A stretch of DNA of 53,951 nt from Caldalkalibacillus mannanilyticus JCM 10596 (lineage in GTDB: Bacteria > Bacillota > Bacilli > Caldalkalibacillales > JCM-10596). The translations under genes were made by a program, and so were the position numbers. Positions within the stretch are counted from its first letter, which is position 1. Each line of letters starts with the position of its first letter. Location of the stretch: NCBI RefSeq assembly GCF_000615945.1, contig NZ_BAMO01000036.1:1-53951 (forward strand), read 5' to 3'. The notes beneath the pieces are model-generated. The model saw only the letters and a program-made list of their open reading frames with translations, did not search any database and had not been told where the DNA came from. Of this stretch, positions 25,950 to 34,688 are shown one piece after another.

Positions 25950-26470
25950 TATTTTTGAGCCTTTATGATATAGAAGGTTCCTGTAGCGATCGCGATGAGC
26001 TTGTCTTTTTCATTCGTGATACGACACTCAGCCACGCATAGCGTATTGCCAATATGAACCACCTTGGCTCGACAGATGAGTTGATTCCCCAAGCCAGCAG
26101 AGATATAGTTGATTTTCATTTCACTTGTGACACAGTGCTTATCCTTAGGTAATTTGCGATAGACAACAGCCCCCATCGTAGAATCTGCTAGGGTTGCAGT
26201 AATTCCTCCATGAACAATTTGCAACGGATTTAAAATAAAAGGGGTGATGGGAATGGTGATTTGAAATGTTTCCTCGTCCACAAATTCTCCAACATGATTC
26301 AGAAACCCAGATAGATACATTGTATTTGGTTTTTCACGTTTTTGTTTTATGGATTGAATAGCTAGCTTCAGTATTTCTCGATCTTGATTAGATGCACTCT
26401 CTAAAATGCTTTCTATTTCTTCGATGATCGATGATCCTCCACCTGTTGTATTCGATATCGTATTCGACAT
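25949..26470 (-). CDS. PaaI-type hotdog thioesterase
   Basis: 173 residues. The hotdog domain (about 50-168) has the PaaI/4HBT signature IVHGGITATLADSTMG, with the Asp/Asn-equivalent catalytic region, and a following MKINYISAG strand. It hydrolyses acyl- or aryl-CoA thioesters; substrate unknown. An extra helical N-terminal 45 residues precedes the domain. Start ATG after AGGAGG. Probably co-transcribed with the small membrane gene that overlaps its stop. Confidence 0.85.
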   Translation of the reverse strand: MSNTISNTTGGGSSIIEEIESILESASNQDREILKLAIQSIKQKREKPNTMYLSGFLNHVGEFVDEETFQITIPITPFILNPLQIVHGGITATLADSTMGAVVYRKLPKDKHCVTSEMKINYISAGLGNQLICRAKVVHIGNTLCVAECRITNEKDKLIAIATGTFYIIKAQK

Positions 26471-26514
26471 GCGGAACGCCTCCTTTGCTTACTCTACCAT
26501 TGTAACTAGATGAA

Positions 26515-26577
26515 AAGGCAAATACAAGAATGAGCGCTCTCCTAAATAGACAGACCGCTCATGGGGTGATTTGCTTT
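26515..26577 (-). terminator. Hairpin after the GDPD gene, probable terminator
   Basis: Two-layer stem: AAGGCAAAT / ATTTGCTTT outside and TGAGCG / CGCTCA inside. Minus-strand reading ends in TTTTC. Separates GDPD from the thioesterase gene. Confidence 0.5.
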
Positions 26578-26585
26578 GTTTCACA

Positions 26586-27310
26586 TTAGCTAGGAGTGAG
26601 AATTTTTTTTGCCATTCTGGGGGAGTTCGTAAAAAAACCATCAACCTGGTATTTCTGACAAAGAGCAAGCTCTTTTTTTCGTTCAACAACGTAAGGGAAA
26701 ATGCGATATCCCTTTTGCTGAAAATTCTTCATCTGAGCATGTAAAAAGGCTACATGAGGATGAATCGAGTAGAGCTGTAATCGATCCCAGCGTTCCGTCT
26801 GATAGAGAGATTCCGTAACAGTCAAACATAATAAACCTCGGCGAATGGAAGGGGCGATCTGGAAACATCTACCAAGCTATCTTGGCGGAAGGAAGAAAGG
26901 ATGACTTGTTTTTCCATTTGATAATTCTGAATGAGCCGAATCACTTTTTCTTCAAGTCCTGGGTAAGGAATGATTCCGTTTTTTAATTCAATATTTAATT
27001 CTATAGACAGTGGTTTCAATAAGAGTAGAACTTCTTCCAAATGCGGGATTCTAACCCCGCTAAAATTTGGACTAAACCAAGATCCGGCATCTAATTCTCG
27101 TATTCTTGAGAATGTATGACTAGATACTAAGCCTGAGCCATTGGTTGTTCTATTTAACCATTCATCATGAATGACGACAATTTCTTGATCCTTTGTTAAC
27201 TGGACATCAATTTCAACTGCATCGGCTTGATCCTGAATCGCTTTCTGTATAGCAGGAAGCGTATTTTCTGGTGCTTGTTGAGAAGAACCTCGATGTGCAA
27301 TCACGAGCAT
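26586..27310 (-). pseudogene. Glycerophosphodiester phosphodiesterase, one-base frameshift
   Basis: Hydrolyses glycerophosphodiesters to glycerol-3-phosphate and an alcohol. The N-terminal segment (27310 to 26822) has HRG, PENT, EIDVQLTKD and HD catalytic and metal residues; the C-terminal segment (from about 26832 to 26586) continues with SIHPH, GYRIFPYVV and VDGFFTNSP, the normal end of the TIM barrel. Together about 241 residues, the usual length, without a signal peptide (cytosolic UgpQ/YhdW type). The break is at the AAA at 26833-26835, where one more A (T on the coding strand) restores the frame. Likely a homopolymer error. Confidence 0.88.
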
Positions 27311-27428
27311 GTACGTTCTCTCCTTCTCCTAAAGTTATATATAGTTTATGGAACACTTGCATTTCTTGTTCCATATGATGATAGTATGGAATCGGCTGAC
27401 TAGAGTAGAACAGGAGGACACACCGATC

Positions 27429-27899
27429 ATGGAAGGATCTAAAGTATGGATTAATCAGAATGTAAAGAAAAAAAACTCGTCCTCAAGAAATCAGAAGAGG
27501 TCGAGAAACAGTCGCAAGGAGCAAGAAATAAACATAAATCAACCAAAAGCTAAACAAGTTGTGAGTTCCCAAGCTGTAGGAGCACAAACTCAACAGGCAA
27601 ATATTCCTTCGTTGCTTGACTCGATTTCACAGATAACCAAGAATATTGATTTGGTCAAACTACGAAATCATATTTCAGATTTAAACCAAGTGTTTGAACA
27701 GGTAAATGGGATGATTCAGCAAATTAATCAATTCAAGAAGCCCTTATCACCCACGCAGGCGCCATCTTACCGCTACCCGCAACAGCCTATCAACGTGATG
27801 CCACCAACCTTCAGACATCATCCACAGCAGGGTACCCCTTATCATCAGACAAGATATCATCCACACTCCGTAAACGGTCCGTATTATCCACCGCAATAA
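27429..27899 (+). CDS. Putative spore coat protein, YlbD-like
   Basis: 156 residues. A basic, Asn/Ser/Arg-rich N-terminus is followed by a helical core (SLLDSISQITKNIDLVKLRN, then ISDLNQVFEQVNGMIQQINQ) that resembles the C-terminal helices of the YlbD coat-protein family. The Pro/Tyr/His/Gln-rich tail (MPPTFRHHPQQGTPYHQTRY) is typical of coat proteins. Position between ylbB and ylbF agrees with ylbD in B. subtilis. Family assignment is by recall, moderately sure. The start is the ATG at 27429, 11 nt after GGAGG; the upstream open extension has no Shine-Dalgarno. Confidence 0.55.
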   Translation: MEGSKVWINQNVKKKNSSSRNQKRSRNSRKEQEININQPKAKQVVSSQAVGAQTQQANIPSLLDSISQITKNIDLVKLRNHISDLNQVFEQVNGMIQQINQFKKPLSPTQAPSYRYPQQPINVMPPTFRHHPQQGTPYHQTRYHPHSVNGPYYPPQ

Positions 27900-27937
27900 T
27901 GGTAGGAGAGGAGATAAGTGAAGGAGTTGTTGCTTAG

Positions 27938-28596
27938 ATGTCTAATCGCCTAACGGTCTTGTATCAAAAATTAAAACAAAGCATTGTATCCATAGAAGGA
28001 ATGAAAAAAAAGAGAATAAAGCGAGAGCAAACCCCGTTTTTTTTGACTCCCTTTTCGCTTCTTGAAGAACCCGAGGAGAAAAAGCTTAGCTATGGGAGCG
28101 GAATGATCATTTCACCCAAAGGATACATTCTGACTTGTAATCATGTCGTTCATGAAATGACGAACATTAAAGTCAAAATAGGCACCGATCAATCTGTGTA
28201 TCAAGCTCGTTTAGTCTGGGCGAATCCCCGAAAGGATGTTGCATTATTCAAATTGCCACGCAAAAAAAACTACAGCCTGTTCGTTTTTCTCTTTCTTCTA
28301 AGACTCCAATAGGGGATCGAGTTTTTGCCATTGGAAACCCGTTTGGATTTGAGCATACCTTAACCTCGGGGGTCTTAGGGGGAAGAAAACGAAGCTTGGA
28401 AACAGATAAATTAGAGTACCCAGTATTAATTCAAACCGATGCAGCTTTAAATCCAGGGAATAGTGGAGGTCCTTTATTTAATTCAAAAGGAAAAGTAATA
28501 GGAATGAATGCCATTATTATTCCTTCGTATCAGAACATGGGATTTTCAATACCGACTGAACAATTTCTCCAAGAAATCAGACGGTTTATCTCATAA
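27938..28596 (+). pseudogene. Trypsin-like (HtrA-type) serine protease without PDZ, one-base frameshift
   Basis: Joined product of about 219 residues. Catalytic triad visible: His69 (TCNHVVHE), Asp100 (ANPRKDVALFKLP) and Ser in NPGNSGGPLF (codon at 28462). It is a minimal HtrA-like protease domain with no signal peptide, membrane anchor or PDZ domain, so it would be cytosolic or forespore-located. The frame breaks in an A8 run at 28262-28269; nine As give KKKLQPVRFSL and the rest of the barrel (IGDRVFAIGNPFGFEHTLTS). Most likely a homopolymer error. It follows the YlbD-like gene in the same direction; AAGGAG lies 11 nt before the ATG. Confidence 0.82.
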
Positions 28597-28615
28597 AAAG
28601 TTCCATAAATTGTCT

Positions 28616-28648
28616 AAAGTCTGAAAAAAATTCAGACTTTTTTTATTT
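28616..28648 (+). terminator. Intrinsic terminator after the protease gene
   Basis: AAAGTCTGAA / TTCAGACTTT stem followed by TTTTATTT. Confidence 0.85.
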
Positions 28649-28761
28649 AAAAGGAGGATTTGTCGAGAAAACAGCGAATTAAGTACTTTGTGAAAAAAAC
28701 GGACATTAGTTTTACATTTTTTTCTTATTCCTCTAGGGAAAATACATATGGATGGTGAATC

Positions 28762-29439
28762 ATGAAAAAAACGGTTTTCTTTTTCGTTATGGTTATTTTC
28801 TTACTAATGGCATCGCCGGTTTCTGCTGCTGTAGAGTATGAGGTAGTTAAGGGTGACACATTATCTAAAATAGCCAAGGAGTACGGAATTACAGTTGATG
28901 AGTTAATGAAGGAGAATGGATTGAAAGGCACCTTGATTAAAATTGGACAAGTCCTAAAAATTCCAGAAAAGAAAGATAAGGAAAATGAAAAGAGAAAAGA
29001 ACGTGAGAAGGTCGTTTCCCGTTCTGCTGATCTTGTACAAGACCGTTTAAAGACAGTGATTGACTCTCTTCTTGGTAGCCCCTACAAATCTGGAGGTACA
29101 AGCCCTAACGGTGGTTTTGATTGTAGTGGATTTACCTCTTATGCATTCGCTCAAATTGGAGTGAAGTTGCCTAGAGATTCTCGAAGCCAATATGAAGTGG
29201 GAACGGAAGTATCTAGTTCCGATATGAAATTTGGAGATCTTATCTTTTATTCCACAAGGAAAAATGGAGTGATTTCCCATGTCGGTATCTATGTAGGGAA
29301 TAATAAAATGGCTCATGCGGCAAGCAGCCAAAAAGAAGTGAAAATTGATGGCTTAGATTGGTATAATAAAAACTACCAATTAATCGGAATCAAGCGTGTA
29401 TTTGAAGAAGAGAAAGCGGAAGAAACAAAATCAGAGTAG
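28762..29439 (+). CDS. Secreted LysM-NlpC/P60 endopeptidase
   Basis: 225 residues: signal peptide (1-22, cleaved after VSA), one LysM (26-69, YEVVKGDTLSKIAKEYG), a Lys/Glu-rich linker, and an NlpC/P60 domain (95-215) with catalytic Cys121 (FDCSGF), His173 (ISHVGIYVG) and the third polar residue His185 (MAHAAS). It cleaves D-gamma-Glu-meso-DAP bonds in cell-wall peptides (LytE/LytF/CwlS family); LysM binds glycan. Role in daughter-cell separation or cell-wall turnover is inferred. Monocistronic with terminator. Confidence 0.94.
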   Translation: MKKTVFFFVMVIFLLMASPVSAAVEYEVVKGDTLSKIAKEYGITVDELMKENGLKGTLIKIGQVLKIPEKKDKENEKRKEREKVVSRSADLVQDRLKTVIDSLLGSPYKSGGTSPNGGFDCSGFTSYAFAQIGVKLPRDSRSQYEVGTEVSSSDMKFGDLIFYSTRKNGVISHVGIYVGNNKMAHAASSQKEVKIDGLDWYNKNYQLIGIKRVFEEEKAEETKSE

Positions 29440-29461
29440 GTTGAGTAAATAATAGAGTAGA

Positions 29462-29505
29462 AAAAGAAGCTATCATCCAACAGGACAATAGCTTCTTTTC
29501 TCTTT
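29462..29505 (+). terminator. Intrinsic terminator of the NlpC/P60 gene
   Basis: AAAAGAAGCTAT / ATAGCTTCTTTT with T-rich tail. Confidence 0.85.
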
Positions 29506-29541
29506 TGCAAGGAGCAAAGGAAAAATAGAGGACCAAGAAAA

Positions 29542-29853
29542 TCAGATCCATTCTATTTTGATAGGCAGTGGAGTTAGTGGAAGACGATGAACGGCAACAG
29601 GATAAGTAAAAGCTTGTGTAACCATGTCGTAGGGACCTGGTTTTGTTTCTTTTGCTTTGATCAGGATGTATCTTTCTGTCGGACCTTGGACTTCCTCTGC
29701 GCTTAGCACTTGAATGCTATAGCCTCCTGTACTTCTTTCCCCTAGTCCTATAACAGCATAAGTGTAATCCTGGTCATGGACAACGGAGAGCCCGCCTTGT
29801 TGCTTAATCTTCTCTAGTTCGGTTTGAATAAAGTCTGGGTACTGTTTTCTCAT
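29542..29853 (-). CDS. PrcB_C domain protein
   Basis: 103 residues forming little more than one PrcB C-terminal domain: GGYSIQVLSAEE, a YILIKAKETKPGP turn, and VTQAFTYPVAVHRLP. In Treponema PrcB is a subunit of a surface protease complex; stand-alone PrcB_C proteins in Bacillales are usually secreted, but no signal peptide is visible here, so location is uncertain. Start ATG after AAGGAG. Divergent from the XPB helicase gene. Confidence 0.8.
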   Translation of the reverse strand: MRKQYPDFIQTELEKIKQQGGLSVVHDQDYTYAVIGLGERSTGGYSIQVLSAEEVQGPTERYILIKAKETKPGPYDMVTQAFTYPVAVHRLPLTPLPIKIEWI

Positions 29854-29948
29854 AAATCATTCAACTCCTTATCTTCATGTATGGTAAACTAAAAGCTAGC
29901 TAAAACTAGTATTAACAAACAGATTTGCATAGAAGGAGAAAGCGAAAA

Positions 29949-31652
29949 ATGGAATACCATCCCGACCGTCCGTTAGTCGTTCAAAGTGATCGAACGATCT
30001 TTCTTGAGGTAGATCATCCGCAGTATGAAGAGATTCGGCTTCAGTTGGTAAAATTTGCAGAACTGATCAAAAGTCCAGAGTATATACACACCTATCGTCT
30101 TACTCCATTATCCTTATGGAATGCTGCATCACTTGGCTATACAGCAGACCATGTCAGAGAATTATTGACAGCACACGCAAAGTTTCCTATTGCTTCTCAA
30201 GTTGAACAATCCATTGTGGAAGACATGGCGAAATTCGGTCGTTTTCAACTTATCCAACACGAGGAAGCGATTGTCCTTCTAGCGAAACAGAAGCAAGACT
30301 TGTTAGAAATTACATCCTATCCTTCATTTTCGTCTTATTTTATGGGGCAAATGCTAAGTTTGACAGTGAAAAATGAAATGTTTTATGGGATAGCTGTAGA
30401 TCCACGGAAAAGAGGCGAACTAAAACAGCAATGTATTCGTTTAGGCTATCCTATCCAAGACGAAGCAGGCTATACAGAAGGTGCTTCACTTTCTCTGGAT
30501 TGGGCTAAGAACCTACCGAATGGAACGGAATTTTCTTTACGAGAGTATCAAGCAGATGCCATTCATGCCTTTCATCAAAAAGGCTCACATAGTGGAGGAC
30601 ATGGTGTATTGGTGTTGCCTTGTGGAGCTGGGAAAACGATTATTGGCATCGGAAGTATTATTGAATTACAGTGTGCTACCTTAATTTTGACAACAAATAC
30701 TTCATCCGTCAAACAGTGGAAGAAGGAAATAATAGAAAAAACAGATTTGACAGAAGAAATGGTGGGTGAATATACCGGTGAAAAGAAAGAAATTAAGCCG
30801 ATCACCATTGCTACCTACCAGATATTAACCTATAAAGCAGCGCAATCAGATGAATTTGTTCATCTAGACCTTTTTAGTCAAAACAAATGGGGACTTATCA
30901 TTTACGATGAGGTTCATCTTCTACCGGCTCCCGTCTTTCGTGCGACTGCTTCAATTCAATCGACAAGACGATTAGGATTAACAGCAACCTTAGTACGAGA
31001 GGATGGGAAACAAGAGGATGTTTTCAGCTTGGTAGGGCCAAAAAGGTATGAAGTATCGTGGAAACAGCTTGAAACAGAAGGGTATATTGCGAAAGCGATT
31101 TGTACAGAAGTTAGGGTTGCTTTCGATTCCTTTCTCAAACAGCAGTATTATATTACTTCACCTCGCCAGCAAACGAGAATAGCACAAGAAAATCCTAATA
31201 AAATTCCTGTTGTTCAAGAATTGCTCAAGAAGCATAAGGGTTACCCCATTTTGATTATAGGGCAGTATGTTGACCAATTAGAGCAGATAGGAGTTCTCCT
31301 TCAAATTCCAGTTATTACAGGAAAGATGAAGCAGGAGGAAAGAGAGATCCTCTATGATCGTTTTCGCAAGGGAGAAATCGATGTGCTGGGAGTGTCTAAA
31401 GTGGCTAACTTTGCGATTGATTTACCTGATGCTACGGTAGCTATACAGATCTCGGGAACGTATGGCTCTCGTCAGGAGGAAGCGCAGCGTTTGGGACGTA
31501 TCTTGCGACCTAAAAAAGAATACAATGTAGCTCATTTTTATCATATTGTGACAAAGGATTCAAAAGATCAGGAATATGCTTTGAAACGTCAGCTATTTTT
31601 GGTTGAACAAGGCTATCGTTATGAACTAATGGAAGTAAAAGAAGGGAGTTAG
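29949..31652 (+). CDS. XPB/Rad25-type DNA helicase
   Basis: 567-residue SF2 helicase of the XPB family, 3'-5' polarity in characterised members. An N-terminal domain (1-180) precedes the motor: Walker A PCGAGKT 224-230, motif II DEVH 320-323 (the XPB-type DExH), TAT motif 345-347, RED motif 350-352 and motif VI QEEAQRLGRILRP near the C-terminus. Bacterial XPB is found in mycobacteria and some Bacillales and is thought to act in DNA repair. The start is the ATG at 29949 with AAGGAG 9 nt upstream. Its stop is 2 bp before the next gene, indicating a two-gene operon. Confidence 0.93.
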   Translation: MEYHPDRPLVVQSDRTIFLEVDHPQYEEIRLQLVKFAELIKSPEYIHTYRLTPLSLWNAASLGYTADHVRELLTAHAKFPIASQVEQSIVEDMAKFGRFQLIQHEEAIVLLAKQKQDLLEITSYPSFSSYFMGQMLSLTVKNEMFYGIAVDPRKRGELKQQCIRLGYPIQDEAGYTEGASLSLDWAKNLPNGTEFSLREYQADAIHAFHQKGSHSGGHGVLVLPCGAGKTIIGIGSIIELQCATLILTTNTSSVKQWKKEIIEKTDLTEEMVGEYTGEKKEIKPITIATYQILTYKAAQSDEFVHLDLFSQNKWGLIIYDEVHLLPAPVFRATASIQSTRRLGLTATLVREDGKQEDVFSLVGPKRYEVSWKQLETEGYIAKAICTEVRVAFDSFLKQQYYITSPRQQTRIAQENPNKIPVVQELLKKHKGYPILIIGQYVDQLEQIGVLLQIPVITGKMKQEEREILYDRFRKGEIDVLGVSKVANFAIDLPDATVAIQISGTYGSRQEEAQRLGRILRPKKEYNVAHFYHIVTKDSKDQEYALKRQLFLVEQGYRYELMEVKEGS

Positions 31653-31654
31653 GA

Positions 31655-33606
31655 ATGAGTGTTTTTGATGTTAGACTTTTTCTGATGCAAATTTCTAAGC
31701 CTAATTTAGTCCAAATTGTGGAGGAATTGAGCAGCTTTGTTCAGAATGAGAAGGGCGATTTGTCCTCTGGCTCGTTAACGGAAGCAGAGTTAAGAGAATA
31801 TATCTTTACTGTCCTTACTTCGCCTGATAAGGTAGGTGAAATAATAAAGGGCTTAACTCCTTATGAAAGAGCTGTGTTAGATCATTTTATTTATTATACA
31901 GGACAGGACCTATTAACCTATCGTCAAATAGAACAAAAGGTAAATGGGATTAAACCCCATTTATTCCGAATAGGGCTGACAGGGTTAAGAAGAAAAGGAA
32001 TGATTTATACGATCCGCAGACAGTGGGGTGAGGTTGCCTATGTCTTCCCACGAAATGTTGAAGAAGCGATCTACTCCTCTCTTACTGGTGAGGAAATGAA
32101 AGTAGATTTTTGTCTGGAAGAGGTACAGAAGACCAGTGCGGAAAAGACAACCATTTTAGAGGATATTTACTGGCTTCTTGATGAATTTAGAACGTATCCC
32201 AAGCATGAAATCTCTCTGACACAAAAAGGGATGATTCAAAAAAATATATTCGTGCGTGGAAAGAGAAATGGCCAGATCGAGATCCTTTTTTAGAAAACTG
32301 TTCGCTTGCCTTCGATCATCGGGAAACATACACTCCACAAGTGGTCCTTGTCCTTGATTTTCTGACACATGTAGGATTGCTACATTGGTTTGAAGGGAGC
32401 ATCCAATTGGAGCTTAAGAAGGCGGAAGAATGGATGAAAAAAAGTAGAAAAGAAATGATGATCGCTTTTCTAGAGTATTGGCTTCTTGTCTATGTTCCTT
32501 CCTCACCATGGTTAACAAGATATCTGAAGGATATGTATGCTTTGTTAGGAGGACAAGCTTCACATACAAATCTAGAACAGAAAAAAACATGGATTTACCT
32601 TCTAGCCCTCGTTGAAAATTGGGAAGGAAACTATACGCTTCCTGCCATAAAACAAGTTCAGATGAATCTCATGGAGGAAGTGTTGGTGCCTTTGGATGGC
32701 TTGGGGTTTATTGAATGCGGATTAAGTGCAACGAAAGAAAACGTTTGGCGCTGGCACGAACAAGAAGAATGTGCTGATGAAATCTGGCTTCAGCCCACTC
32801 TTGAGGTTTTTTGTCCAAGAGTTGTTCCTTATTCTTTCCTGTGGCAGCTAACAAGATATCTCAGCTTTCAAAGCTGGGAGCCGATGTTAATCCTCTCCAT
32901 TTCACCTGCCAAAGTACAAGGGACAATGAGTGGTGGAGAACTCCTTCGAGAATGGTTAAAGTGGCTGGAATCAAAATCTCCGAACCCCATTCCTCATTCG
33001 TTTGAAGAGCAGCTATTACAGCTGCAAAATAAACAAGAGCGCATTCTTATATCTGATATGACTGTTATTGAAATAGAGGATAATGATTTAGCGAAAGCAT
33101 TTCTACAGTGGCCAGAAATTCAAAAGTTATCAGTGAAACAGATTCAAGACACTCTTTTTTTACTTCCTCTTTCTGACAAAGAAAAAGTAACCGAGTTCGT
33201 GAAAAAAAGAGGGATTCACCTCACTCAAAGTGCCTTGGAAAAAGAGGAATCTAAAAGGGGAAAAGATGTGTATTTAATCAAAAAAAGAAATCTAAGCAAA
33301 GTAATGACTAATGTAGAAAACGTGATTCCAGATTTGATGGATGCCTTCCCATCGTGGCAGCGTCTTCCTGAGATGTGGAAAAAGCAATTTCATGGATATC
33401 ACGATAAGACAAAACGGGAGATAGTCGAACAAGCCATTCATCATCATTTTATGCTGAAAATTGAAGATACAGCAGGGAGGATCCATATTATTGTGCCTGA
33501 ACGATGTGAGCTTGATGCAGGGCATTGGGTTTGTTATGCTCGAGATCATCGTAAGTATGTATTAACACAGATGAATCGAATGCAACTATTATTACCTGAA
33601 ATCTAA
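31655..33606 (+). pseudogene. Helicase-associated partner of XPB, one-base frameshift
   Basis: About 650 residues when joined. It belongs to the helicase-associated proteins that accompany bacterial XPB (PF13625-like, Helicase_C_3). The N-terminal part (SVFDVRLFLMQISKPNLVQI) resembles a winged-helix, the middle is helical, and the C-terminal part (LIKKRNLSKVMTNVENVIPD, then DTAGRIHIIVPERCE) is a second wHTH or DRD-like domain. The break is the A7 run at 32238-32244: eight As restore QKKYIRAWKEKWPDRDP and continuity with the downstream frame. GGGAG Shine-Dalgarno, 2 bp after the XPB stop. Likely works with XPB in DNA repair; inferred from pairing only. Confidence 0.82.
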
Positions 33607-33639
33607 GGGCATGATATAATAAATTGGGGGTGAAAAATC

Positions 33640-34089
33640 ATGATAGCCTCATTAGATCTTTCCTTATATCTAGAGGAAGCATATCAATTAGGTCAACTGA
33701 TCTTAGAGTCTGAAGAAGTAAAAGAATATAGATTGACTAGAAAGAGAATGGATGAAGATCCTGAGGCGCAATCCCTTATACAAGCCTTCTTGCAGAAAAA
33801 AGAAGCATTTGAGGAAGCAGAACGTTTTGGAAAGTATCATCCAGACTATCAGAGGTTGAATCGAGAAATGCGTGAGGTCAAGCGCTTGCTTGATATGAAT
33901 GAGCTCGTTGCTCGGTTTAAAAAAGCTGAAAAAGAGATGGAATCGATCTTGAATGAGATTAGCAAGGTGGTCGCTTTTGCTGTTTCAGAAGAGATTAAAG
34001 TTCCTTCAGGCAATCCTTTCTGGGATGCCATTGGTTGCGGGAGTGGTGGAGGTTGTGGTTGTAAATCCGGTGGCGGAGGCTGCGGGTAA
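33640..34089 (+). CDS. ylbF: YlbF (RicF), Ric complex subunit
   Basis: 149 residues. Helical Com_YlbF domain (SLYLEEAYQLGQLILESEEV, FGKYHPDYQRLNREMREVKR) followed by KVPSGNPFWDAI and a Gly/Cys-rich tail with five Cys (CGSGGGCGCKSGGGGCG). In B. subtilis YlbF, YmcA and YaaT form the Ric complex, which carries [4Fe-4S] clusters and controls RNase Y maturation, sporulation and competence. The Cys-rich tail agrees with the cluster-binding role. It is the last syntenic gene of the ylb set here. A clear Shine-Dalgarno (TTGGGGGTG) precedes the ATG. Confidence 0.93.
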   Translation: MIASLDLSLYLEEAYQLGQLILESEEVKEYRLTRKRMDEDPEAQSLIQAFLQKKEAFEEAERFGKYHPDYQRLNREMREVKRLLDMNELVARFKKAEKEMESILNEISKVVAFAVSEEIKVPSGNPFWDAIGCGSGGGCGCKSGGGGCG

Positions 34090-34130
34090 GGATGTTTCGT
34101 CTGACCCTCCAAACTGCCTTGTTAGCAGCA

Positions 34131-34158
34131 AGAAAGAGGGGATATCCCCTCTTTCTTT
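34131..34158 (+). terminator. Bidirectional intrinsic terminator after ylbF
   Basis: AAAGAGGGGATATCCCCTCTTT perfect palindrome with flanking CTTT. Confidence 0.85.
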
Positions 34159-34480
34159 AGTTATGAACCTTGGTGGAGGTTGCTTCCTCTTGTGTTCTAA
34201 ACCATAAATTCAGATCAATAACTCGGCTTGCATAGTCTGAAATTTCAGCTGAAAGCCGACAAAAAATAGGGAAGTTGTCTTCTACCTGTAATTGACCTTC
34301 TCTTTCCGCAATCATGCGTTCAAGAGCTGCGATTCTGTCTGGAATCGTTGCCCGTATTGTTTCCCATTTGAAAATAACCTGATGCTGCTCTTCAGGAGTT
34401 AAGAGCTCCCAATCAGTGTTGAATGTAGGGAGTTCAATCCCAAGTCGCTCGTTGTATATGAACTCTACGTTTTTTTTCAA
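34157..34480 (-). CDS. Hypothetical helical protein
   Basis: 107 residues, not recognised. Mainly helical: LLTPEEQHQVIFKWETIRA, IAALERMIAEREGQLQVEDN, and a C-terminal NLWFRTQEEATS helix. No Cys pair, signal peptide or membrane span. TTG start with GGAAGAGG upstream. In B. subtilis ylbE/ylbG occupy this neighbourhood, but the sequence does not look like either. Confidence 0.65.
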   Translation of the reverse strand: MKKNVEFIYNERLGIELPTFNTDWELLTPEEQHQVIFKWETIRATIPDRIAALERMIAEREGQLQVEDNFPIFCRLSAEISDYASRVIDLNLWFRTQEEATSTKVHN

Positions 34481-34594
34481 CTGGCCTCTTCCTTTCGCTT
34501 ACAATGCCTATATTATACCACATCTTTTTTGGGACAAAGCAAAACAATTATGTACCTTTTGCGTATAACAATGTAGGATGACTTATCCAAAGAA

Positions 34595-34655
34595 TTTATC
34601 ACGTTCTAACCGTCAGGGTGGAGTTAAAACTCCATCTGATGGAAGTCTATTTTAT
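34595..34655 (+). repeat. bcr1-like palindromic repeat, short form (61 bp)
   Basis: TTTATCACGTTCTAACC, hairpin GTCAGGGTGGAGT-taaa-ACTCCATCTGATG, then GAAGTCTATTTTAT. TTTAT at both ends. It lies 33 bp before the start codon of the stalk-domain gene, within the probable promoter and leader region, so it may affect its transcription. Confidence 0.85.
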
Positions 34656-34688
34656 AGTATATTGTTATACTGTTGGAGGTTTAAAATA

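Noticed and set aside
19681-34655. CRISPR-like spacing of the repeats
   Set aside because: Copies are kilobases apart with genes between them, and there are no cas genes.
34578-34688. N-terminal extension of the stalk-domain gene
   Set aside because: It would be translated from the TTTAT repeat hairpin; the ATG at 34689 has a proper Shine-Dalgarno and signal peptide.
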